DNA of 64,000 nucleotides, taken from the NCBI GenBank assembly GCA_036429605.1, contig CM071589.1:5890001-5954000 (forward strand). Direction: 5' to 3'. The notes below the pieces were generated by a model. It was not told where the DNA came from and did not search any database. It was given only the letters and a program-made list of their open reading frames with translations. Source of the stretch: Cladobotryum mycophilum (Eukaryota; Ascomycota; Sordariomycetes; Hypocreales; Hypocreaceae). Both the position numbers and the translations under genes were made by a program. The stretch's first letter is position 1; the number at the start of each line of letters is the position of its first letter. Below are positions 55,890 through 64,000 of this stretch, in pieces.

Positions 55890-57028
55890 TCATCTTATTG
55901 AATCTCGAAATGATCTTCCATCCTTTCCTGGAATCCGTATTTTGACATTATTGATGAGTAATTCGACAGAGTCGGACAGTTCCCTCATCTTCACACGCAA
56001 AGGGCATAGGACGCCTCCTTGGTATTTGTGAGATGAGCCCGGTTCAAGGCTCCTTGCCATTCCCTTGATCTTGTCGCTAATGCTGGAGAGGTTGTGATGA
56101 TATTCCATAACCGGCCATAGGAACGCGTTATCCATGGCCTTGAAATATTCGTTGAATCGGACATCGTTCGTGCAGAGCTTCTGATGCATCAATCTGCTCC
56201 TGCAAGTAGAGCATTTTCGCACTCTGTGAGTAAAGACCTGCCCACGTCGGTACACTATAGTCTTCTCGTAAGCGAAGAACACCATGTCCCCATTCAAAGT
56301 CCATCCGATCCTGTGAATCATCTCAGATATGGTAGTTTTCGCCTGTGAGATTTGTTCCTGCAGGATGTCTGGGCTCAGGTTAGATCTTTTTTTGCAATAA
56401 CGATGAGGTAAGAACGGCAGTGAGACAGCACCTTTAACTTGGTCTGGGATCGTGTCGAGTATTTCGTTCTTGGACCATTCCATTGAAAAGTCGAAAGGCA
56501 GGTCCCTAAGCATATCTGACGATACAAGCAGACTACGTGCTCGAGTTTCGAAAAGATGGGCTGCTGCAAAAGTGAGAGGGCAGTTCGCGACACTCTTTGG
56601 CTCCTGGGGGGCGCAAAGCCACCAGTTAATCCAGCATCCAAGAGCTTGGTTGCACAGATATTTGTCGCTGTGTTGGGCGACAAGCGCTAGAGTCTCTGGC
56701 TTCAGGCGGTTGTATTCGGCGACACCCTGAAATGTAGGAGGGATAAGATGATCTCCATTGTTTCTTGGTCATCTTCGCGAAGGATAATCTCAGGGACAAG
56801 GACTGCAAAATACAACGAAACAGCCCTCGGGATGTGCGATGACACAAGGAACCTCTTCTTCTTTTTCGCCTTTTCGTCGGGCACTGCTAAAATTACATCT
56901 CCTTCTGTGCATACCTTGATGGTTTCTATGCTGCTGGACTCTGTCGGTTGGTTTGTTTCTAGGGAAACGATGGTGGATGAAGGCGATGATGGAGAGGAGT
57001 CGGGAGGGCTGTTGCTGATGCCCTCCAT
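55890..57028 (-). CDS. BTB/POZ-domain protein, one frame break (possible pseudogene)
   Basis: Paralogue of the gene at 47839. Exon 1 (57028-56432) encodes a Ser/Pro-rich start MEGISNSPPDSSPSSPSS, then EGDVILAVPDEKAKKKKRF, IILREDDQETMEIILSLLHF and, one base out of frame, GVAEYNRLKPETLALVAQHS and KYLCNQALGCW. The break lies at a T-run at 56730-56732; one extra T restores LLHFQGVAEY. A CAG just there could act as an acceptor, but the donor would have to remove conserved BTB residues. A phase-1 intron (56431-56369) gives the same DI junction as in the paralogue (DQVK-DILQEQIS). Exon 2 ends at 55890 and has Cys pairs CSTC and CPL. The BTB part also lacks a short segment after SLYFAVLV present in the paralogue. 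Corrected length is 358 aa. Confidence 0.78.
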
Positions 57029-57713
57029 GCTGCATGGTACCTCGAATCGCTCAATTCGCTGCTGTTCTGTCTTGATCCAAAAGGTCTAGTTGGAGGAGAA
57101 TAAAGGAAGAAGAAAAGAAGAGGGGAGAGAGGACAAGGGGAGAGAAGCAAAAATTCGTCTGCCAGCTAGCAGATGGCAGGCTTTTTCCAAAGCCCACCAG
57201 GTACCCAGGCAACAGAACCCCGTAATCGCTGCATCTCAGCATCCAATGAGAGTCACCTGAATAGGATCTGAGAAAGGCCATGGCATTTTCCGTCCTTCAG
57301 ATACTATCGCTAGTCAGGTTCCCATACTTGAAATAATTCAATGGGGAGAAACAAGCCGGGGCTGTGTCTCAACAATAGGAAGATGGATGTGAAGAGGATG
57401 CACTGCATAGATACATATCTCTATTTTCTCCGCTGGAAAGAAAGCGCCAGGAACTCAGGTTTCAAATTAGAGTAATTTAAATAAATAACCAAACAAAGAC
57501 AGAGAGCATATTGTGCTGATAATTATATCGCCCCTTTCTTAGTCTTGCTTCTAGTAGGATGTTGGTTCATACGCAAGGGACTTCGCAGCATCTACATCAC
57601 CCGTCCTAGTAACCCTTAATCTCATAATCAATGATTAAGTGGCTTTAATATACTGATTTGGATAGACATATAAGCCGGAACCTGATTCGAAATCTTGACA
57701 AGACGATCCAGAC
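57029..57713. other. Intergenic between two minus-strand genes
   Basis: 685 bases, BTB promoter side and 3' side of the next gene. It is purine-rich near 57090-57145. No gene seen. Confidence 0.55.
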
Positions 57714-58668
57714 CTAAAAGGCTTCTGCTCTCGGGACCGCGCAGGAAACAGCTTCACCATCTTCCAAGACTGTAACTTCACTATAGCCTTCATCTCCAGG
57801 ACTTGCTTCCTCATGCGATAACACAAAGACTTCCGAGACGGCTTCCACGGGCCCTTCGGCCTCATTGCCCAGCATGGCACCCTTGGTATAATCATCATGG
57901 TCAATGACATGTCCCCGTTGCTTTTTCGCCACCCGGACTCTGGTCACTCGGTAAGCAAACACAAAATCGCTGCTACCCTGCCAGCTCGTGCTGCCGCTCG
58001 CCACCGATTTATGCTCGACTTGTGGCTCCACGGCAAGAGCGGAGACATTACCCGTGAAGCCGCCCAGGACGGCGCTGTCGACAGAGAGAGCGAGCTTGCC
58101 GTCATGGGCGACGGACTGTTCAGAACCTGCCTTGGCACCGTATGCTACTTTGATGCCGGTGATGATGTAGACTGGCTTGCGGTATCGAGACTTATCCAGA
58201 AACCGTCTCACGGCTGGGGCTTCGATGCATCTCTGGATGTACTCGTCTCTCGGCACAAATTGGTTCGTCACTATCCTTTCAAAAGTAAATTCCTCTTGCT
58301 GACTACATCCCAGGCATAAGTCATGAGGGTTCAGGATTCACAAGTAGGTACAATTACCTATCCAAGGGAGACGGATTAAACACGGGAACGAACCTCTTCT
58401 TCCAATCAGCACCAGCCTCTACGCCGAGACCGAGAATCTTCAAGAAGGTCGTCAAGATGGAGAACTTGCCCTCGCTAAACTGAGCTTTGGAGTATTTGAC
58501 CTCTTTCTTTTCTGACGAGAAGACTTCGTGATCGTTTGGCAGAGGAGCGGTGCATAGTGGACGCTCTGGGCTCTGTATCGACGCGAGGACATTGCCGAGT
58601 TTGATGGGCCCTTCGGGTGGCCAATCCCAGGTCGGGGCATAATAGAAATGAAATGCAGTGTTTGCCAT
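57714..58668 (-). CDS. Conserved fungal protein, possibly gasdermin-like
   Basis: Model: exons 58668-58394 and 58302-57714, phase 2 (287 aa). The N-terminus MANTAFHFYYAPTWDWPPEG runs on into PIKLGNVLASIQSPERPL. Then come strands rich in alternating polar and hydrophobic residues (FSILTTFLKILGLGVEAG), EFTFERIVTNQFVPRDEY, SRYRKPVYIITGIKVAYGA, a long Gly/Ser/Val-rich segment and SSDFVFAYRVTRVRVAKKQR, before an acidic C-terminus. This order (strand before a KPVYIITGIK block, glycine-rich hairpins, then a strand ending in FAYRV) resembles fungal gasdermin-like proteins of the RCD-1/HET-Q1 type as I remember them. That is an inference from pattern, not a proven match. No subtilisin-like protease gene, which partners such proteins in some fungi, is adjacent. 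The start is the only ATG at the conserved N-terminus. Confidence 0.7.
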
Positions 58669-60556
58669 CTTAGTAATTTGTGCAAGCGATGATGCAAATG
58701 TCACACATCACGCAAGGGGTGGATGAAACTCCTGCAGGCCTGATCCATCGGGTGATTTGACGCGGGGGTTGTTCGTGTGTCGTGCCACCCATCATCCCAT
58801 TTACCTGATCCATAGGTATAGGTATGTGCAAACGTGGGAGAGCCTGATTGGAAGATTTGTTTTTCCGACCTGCACTTCCAAAGGGATCTTTCAAGTATGC
58901 AGTTCTCCAAAGAGATGACCACCCACCTACAATTTGTCTAATTCTATATAGGCACAATTATCTCTAGGGTACCTGGATGTGCCGCATCTCAGCAACAGGG
59001 TACGCATGGATCTGGGCGATTCGGTTGCAGAGACACACATGATTGGAACCACCCTGATAGAGAGATAAGCTGGAGTAAGACAGCATTCAAGACACTGGGT
59101 CATGATGTACTTTTATGTACGTTCCACTGAAGGGGACTCTGTAGAAAGTTCTTTGTTACCCTCCTGTCAGGCCGCAACTTGGACTTGGACTTGTATTTGG
59201 AGCATCTACGGCGTAGTCAGACTGGCTAACTCACTCAGAGAGAGGCAGTGGACGCTTGGTGAGTCAAATCTTTACCCTTTCCTCCCAATCCAGCAACTGA
59301 GACACGGGATAGCTACCTCTAGCACATACTTGGTACGTCTTATCTTGTTTTACACGGCTTATCGAAGGTACTCCGTACAAGCAGGTACATGCTTGTACAC
59401 CGAGTGACTGAGTTGGGTGGGGGTGGTAATGGGTAATTAGCATGTTTCTTTCTTCCGAAATAAGAAAGAAAAAGAAACTATGAGTTTGATGGATCTTCGG
59501 GAAATCCACTGTCTCAGTCTCTGGTGCCAAGGGTAAGGAACTGGCTTGGACGGCATGCCCCCCCAGCTTTCCATGGCGTAAAATAGTGGGCGTGTGGTCC
59601 ACGTACCTGGCACCTGTTGGTGCCTGTTGGAACCTATTGATACTCTTTGGCACTCGTTGACACTCTTTAGTACCCGCTGGCACCTAATAGCACCTCACTT
59701 ATAGCCTATCTGAGACCTTAGAACCGGGTGGGAATCGTCCCGGTATTGTACCAATTTTTGGTTCCATTTACAAGTAGAACCCTCCCCCTTCCCGCCGGAG
59801 CACAGACTCCTTTTCCCATCGCTCGTCCGATGAAGAAGAAAAAAACAACACTCTCCACTCCCTTCCGTAGTGCTCCTCGCTATACCCAGGACGGGAGAGA
59901 AGCCCATGCAAGGGTGGATTGGGATGCTGGTGTGATGAACCAAATGGTGTTGCAGAAATGGCGGGGGTGAATGAATCCATCTTTAGCATCTAATGATTCT
60001 GATACTTGACTCACCTCACTCGCTGCTTATCCAATTAGAATAGGATATTACGAACCATGGTTCACTCTTAGTCGTCACGTCCGATCCTAGTATATATAAT
60101 ACTCCGGGACGTGTACTCCATCTATGCCAATCACATGCACAATCTCCCTTTCAGCTCGGGTTTCACTGGCCATCACATCGTATTACAAGTACATCTGTCG
60201 CAGTCATTCATCTTTTTTCTTTTTCTTTCTTCCCTTGGCATGTGTGAGACCAGCCCCACCGTATATGACATCGTGTGTAGTAGACCATCATCATCATCCA
60301 CCACATTGCTACCCGTGGAGACACAAGTATGTTTTCGGGCGTTTGCTTCTTTTTCCCTTCAGTCCTACAGAGTAGTTGCCACTGTCTTGTTTCACTAATA
60401 TAATGGCTCTGAATCAGAGTGTCATGGCATGGACGGGCGAGAGTGCAAGGGGGGGATTTGGCCTTGGGAATATTTATATTTTGTCGGGACACAGAGCTGC
60501 TTGCACTTTGTCCCTCTCATCTAAACTTCATCCATCAGTCATATCGATAATTCACA
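58669..60556. other. 1.9 kb divergent intergenic region with 10-base repeats
   Basis: No supported gene. It contains a degenerate 10-base tandem repeat (59608-59697) and a TATATATAAT box at 60091-60100 that may serve the reductase gene 450 bases downstream or an unseen transcript. Confidence 0.55.
59608..59697. repeat. Degenerate 10-base tandem repeat, about 9 copies
   Basis: Units such as TGGCACCTGT, TGGTGCCTGT, TGGAACCTAT, TGATACTCTT and TGGCACTCGT follow each other at constant 10-base spacing. Differences are mostly transitions. Confidence 0.8.
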
Positions 60557-61968
60557 ATGTCGGACACTAATACCGCCCGAGATAGTATTCACGACTACTA
60601 CAAGGACCGCCATGTCTTCTTCACCGGAGCTAGCGGTATGCTGGGCACTGCCTACATGCATAGGCTGGTTCTAGATACAGCTGTGTCTTGTGTATACGCC
60701 CTCGTACGAGGAGGAGAAAGGTAAGAGAGGTGTTGTGTTCTGGATACTCTTCGGCCTTGAAATATAATAAAAGCTAACACTTGCCTCGTCCATAAGTCGT
60801 CTATGGAAACATTGGAGCACAATTCTGCCGTCGGAAACCGTCGAGGCGCTCCAACAGTCGCAGAAGATTGTCGTCTGGGATGGCGACATCACTCTTCCCA
60901 ACTGCGGTCTCAGTGAGGATCAAGTGAAGACGATTCACGATAATGTGTCCATCGTTGTTCATAGCGCCTCTACCATCAATCTGCAGAAACCACTGGCAGG
61001 TGTCGCGCCGCACATTATCGAGCCTTCGCTCGCCATGGCCGAGATGGCCCTGGGTTGCGCGAACCTGACCCGTTTCGTTTACGTCTCGACGGCGTTTGCC
61101 AGCGCCTTTGTTCGGACAAGAGAAGATGGGACGGTCGAGGGAAGTGATGCCGTGATCCCAGAAGGCGTCGTCCCAGTCGGAACCCAAACCTCCCTGGAAG
61201 ACGAGTATTCTCAGCTGCTCGAACACGGCACTACCGAAGAGTACGAGCTCGTCAGCTTTCCTTTCCCATACGCCTACTGCAAGCAATTGACTGAGCGGCT
61301 GCTTGCACGCCTCTTCCAAGAGGAGCGCGCCGAGGAGAAGCTGTTGATACTCAAGCCCTCCATCTTCGGTCCCGCCGAGTCCTTGCCCTACCCGTTTTAC
61401 GAGATCCCCGGCACGACTCCAGGGACCAGCGCTGCTGCCATATTCATTGCCAGCCCGCCAACCCCCTCCTCTTCTCGTCGCATCTCCCCGACCCCTCCCA
61501 GTCGGCGTTTGACGAGGTGCCCATCGACATGGTAGTCAACAGCCTGGTTGCCCACGTGGCCTTCGAGACCTGCGGCAGCGTCAATGCCGTCAACGGCATA
61601 GACAGAGTGGAGAAAACAGAGGACGTCTTCGAGTGGAGTAAGGGCTTCCGGAAGCACTGGTGGGGGAGTCAAGCATGGTCTGGTCCAAGGAGAGTTGGAA
61701 ATCGAAAAAGCTGTGCGACCTGGCCAAGCTTTTCCGGGTCTGCGGCTGCCGTTTCAACTTTGCACGGGACAAGACGGTCGCCATATGGGACAGGATGAAT
61801 GCCGTGGAAAAGTCCAACTGGCCCCTGGAGCCTCAGATGAATCGTACCGTCGATGAGAGATTCGTGGGTCGCGTCAAGACCATCAGACTTATGCTCGCCC
61901 AGCTGATCCCAAGGTTTTATAACATACCGTCCTCTCATATTGAGTTCTTTCACAACGCAAAATTGTAA
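60557..61968 (+). CDS. Male-sterility/thioester-reductase-like NAD-binding protein, two frame breaks
   Basis: NAD(P)-binding domain of the fatty acyl-CoA reductase/thioester reductase type (NAD_binding_4). Exons are 60557-60720 and 60797-61968. It has the cofactor loop VFFTGASGMLGTAY, WDGDITLPNCGLSEDQ, VVHSASTINL, the VYVSTAFASAF strand, the YAYCKQLTE site (YxxxK present) and LKPSIFGPAE. After PGTSAAAIF the frame must shift at 61443-61444 to continue with SQSAFDEVPIDMVVNSLVAH and NAVNGIDRVEKTEDVFEW. It must shift again at 61646-61647 to continue with SMVWSKESWKSKKLCDLAKL and the end at 61968. Each break is cured by one base (corrected 445 aa). It stands alone, without an adenylation domain, so the substrate (acyl-CoA or a carrier-bound acid) is unknown. 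Either assembly deletions or true decay; the family is dispensable, so decay is more plausible here than in SEC22. Confidence 0.82.
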
Positions 61969-62594
61969 AGCGGGTTGCGTCGATGCTGTATACTTAGATA
62001 ATTCAAAAAAACACACAATCGTATGTGCTCGAATTTATACTCTTCACTGACACAAAACTGATCTGTGCTTATCACTCGCTTGACGCAATATTCTCGTTGA
62101 CAAGGTGCAGGAGTAGCCATGTTCCCTCACAGACATAACTCCCTCTAATAGTCTCCAATCTAAATGAGTGCAATTCTCTAGACAAAAACGATGCGGCATG
62201 GCCAGCATTTCCGATGACCTCTGGTAAATGCTATATCATTAAACTTAGGATTGGCATCGTGCTGATTGATTCCTACGATCATAACATAGACATGCTCTTG
62301 TACACATGTTATCCATCTAAAACATATGAAATCGTGCGAAGCTTCTCGCAATGGCGTTTTCCCCTCTCAGACCGACATCATTACCATAACCCCTGATCAT
62401 AAAGCAATACGACAATATATATCGCCCAAGGGCCATCCTCGTACCCCGAGCTGTCACAGCCCAAGGTGACTATCAATATACTTCAAATAAATGCAACCAA
62501 ACGCCGAATGGATGCTCACCCACATCCAATCCCCATAAGCCAAGCGAGGCTAATATATACCTCGAAACGCCTTTTCTTTTACACATACCAGGCC
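61969..62594. other. Convergent intergenic, AT-rich
   Basis: 626 bases between facing 3' ends with no gene or clear repeat. Confidence 0.6.
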
Positions 62595-64000
62595 TTAAAA
62601 AGTCATTTCATCTTCTCCAATCATCCTACCCAGAATAAGACTCTGAATAACAAGCTGATCCTTCAAAACACGTATCTTGCTTATGACTGGGATCACCGAA
62701 GCTCTCTTTCTCTTCTTCCCAGCGGGCTCGGCTCCTGATAGAACCGACTCGAGAGTTCCGATGGAATCGTCAATGTACACCCAATGAAACGGATCTCCCG
62801 CTTTTTCGCGCGAGCTCAATGCCTCGCGTGCTTCTTTCGCCGTAGCAACACGATAGACAGATGGCCCAAGAGCTTGCGCTAAAAATATGTATTCTTTCTT
62901 TGCCTGACTTCGAGCCCTTTTCGCGTCCACTACGACCAACACACTCTGGCCCGCGAGTAATTTTGGCCTCTGGTCAATAATCTCTGCGAGTCTCGCCTCT
63001 CCGGCAGGATATGGTGGCAAGCACCGCGACCGAATGGCGTCTCCAAGAGCAGCGGACGATCCTGCTGCAAGTAGATATGGCCCCCAGTCCACAAGCTCAC
63101 CTTTATTCAGGCAAGCAGTGATCCATTGGTGAGCAAGACATGGCAGTCCCAATGCCAATGCTTGCATATACTTGACTTTTCGCGAGTGACCATCTGCAAT
63201 CAATGCCGTAAAGCCGAAATCCAAGCTAGATGGTACAAGTCTGAAAGAATCCCCCTTCTCGGCAACTTGACCAGTGGTGCTCATAACCGTCGAAGGCTCA
63301 AACAATTCATGGAAGCCATCCTGCAAAATTAGCCCTCCAGCTTGCGTGATTTTGTTCTCCAATGTCGAGCGCTTCTGAGTTTTGCCTTCAGATTGCATGG
63401 ATATGGCAAAGGCCATACCCTCGAATAGACGATGGCCCCGGTACGCATGGTTGGCCCCAATACTGTGCCTGAACGCTCTGCCCGACTTCAAAGGGGCCAT
63501 GCCGAGTTCCAGGGCACTGCTCATCGGGGATCTTGACAGCTCATCCGTAGACTCCGAATCTACTCGAGTCCCTCGCGTCGACATTCTCATTGCTCTCGCC
63601 GAGGGCTGTGGTGACCCAAGCCTCATGGATTGTCGTGAAATTCGACGTTGTCCCTTTCTGCCTGCTGCTGGGGAAGGCAGACTGAGAGATGTTTGTCTAT
63701 CGGATTCGGGCGATACCTGTGTATCCGGTGTTGTCTTTGACGATGGAACAGGCGTTGTCGATAGGGCAGTAAGACCCGATGAAGAGTTGGCCGTAGGGCC
63801 AGCCGCTTCAAGGTGAAGTGGAGTTATTGGAGTTCGACTCCTCCGTCGAGTTGGAATGTTCATCAGCGGAACGGGTTCGGTTTTTAGCGTAGGTAGAGGC
63901 GAAGATCGAGTCTTAATTTGTTGCTCCTTGTCTGCGTCCACCACAATAATCGGCGTAGTGTTTTTCGGATCTGTCGAAGAGACCCTCCCCCGCCTGGTGG
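62595..64000 (-). CDS. crb2: DNA damage checkpoint protein Crb2/Rad9 (C-terminal part)
   Basis: Partial: the frame stays open through the right edge of the window, so the N-terminus and Tudor domain lie outside. What is seen (about 468 codons) begins with a Ser/Thr/Pro-rich disordered stretch with several SP, TP and SQ/TQ sites (SSPLPTLKTEPVPL, TPDTQVSPESDRQ, RISRQSMRL). These are plausible CDK and Mec1/Tel1 targets. A tandem BRCT module follows: HRLFEGMAFAISMQ starts BRCT1, with LVPSSLDFGFTALIADG, RKVKYMQALALGLPCLAHQW and ITACL. The second repeat runs through AGQSVLVVVDAKRARSQAKK, FHWVYIDDSIGTLESVLSG and the end LILGRMIGEDEMTF. The tandem BRCT binds phosphorylated H2A in Crb2/53BP1 homologues. 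No intron in the visible part. Confidence 0.9.
   Translation of the reverse strand, partial: TRRGRVSSTDPKNTTPIIVVDADKEQQIKTRSSPLPTLKTEPVPLMNIPTRRRSRTPITPLHLEAAGPTANSSSGLTALSTTPVPSSKTTPDTQVSPESDRQTSLSLPSPAAGRKGQRRISRQSMRLGSPQPSARAMRMSTRGTRVDSESTDELSRSPMSSALELGMAPLKSGRAFRHSIGANHAYRGHRLFEGMAFAISMQSEGKTQKRSTLENKITQAGGLILQDGFHELFEPSTVMSTTGQVAEKGDSFRLVPSSLDFGFTALIADGHSRKVKYMQALALGLPCLAHQWITACLNKGELVDWGPYLLAAGSSAALGDAIRSRCLPPYPAGEARLAEIIDQRPKLLAGQSVLVVVDAKRARSQAKKEYIFLAQALGPSVYRVATAKEAREALSSREKAGDPFHWVYIDDSIGTLESVLSGAEPAGKKRKRASVIPVISKIRVLKDQLVIQSLILGRMIGEDEMTF

Overview
This is nuclear DNA of a filamentous ascomycete (Pezizomycotina, probably Sordariomycetes; the order Hypocreales is a guess). Most genes carry one to nine short introns of about 45 to 120 bases with GT-AG ends and CTAAC/CTGAC-like branch points. 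The proteins are fungal: Mso1, Trs120, Gyp7, Sec22, Mak16, a fused PABA synthase, an ASX-domain protein and a Crb2/Rad9 homologue. No rRNA, CRISPR, prokaryotic operon, intact transposon or convincing tRNA was seen. All gene models were spliced by hand from frame, splice signals and protein-family knowledge.

Left part (1-14.4 kb) is mostly housekeeping: a 55-residue protein behind a TATA promoter; the mitochondrial tRNA GTPase MSS1 divergent from Elongator subunit ELP5 (both modify wobble uridine of tRNA); the ER-Golgi SNARE SEC22; an unknown cysteine-motif protein ending in a CaaX box; a CLPTM1-family membrane protein; a LOG-type phosphoribohydrolase; and proteasome subunit alpha6 (PRE5).

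From 15.3 to 21.4 kb lie three disabled genes around one intact ASX-domain gene: a decayed phosphoserine aminotransferase fragment, a BTB/POZ gene with one nonsense codon, and a DUF2264 gene with one nonsense codon. Then come an MFS sugar transporter (ten exons), a doubtful small gene, and an SDR-fold protein lacking the usual catalytic motifs.

The middle (30-45.8 kb) is again housekeeping: TRS120 (TRAPP II), bifunctional PABA synthase (folate), VPS55 and MAK16 (divergent), an Mso1-domain protein and GYP7. Several act in membrane traffic (SEC22, TRS120, VPS55, MSO1, GYP7).

The right part (45.8-64 kb) is sparser and more accessory: two related BTB/POZ genes about 7 kb apart, a single-pass membrane protein, a PAP2/Aur1-like membrane enzyme, a possible gasdermin-like protein, a thioester-reductase-like gene, degenerate minisatellites, and the C-terminal part of the DNA-damage checkpoint protein Crb2/Rad9 running off the window end.

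Four otherwise conserved genes (SEC22, PABA synthase, one BTB gene, the reductase) contain six frame breaks. Every one would be repaired by one added base, mostly at short homopolymers. Single-base deletion errors in the assembly are the simplest reading, so breaks in these genes should not be taken as biology without raw-read support. The two nonsense codons and the phosphoserine aminotransferase relic are of another kind (substitutions and decay).
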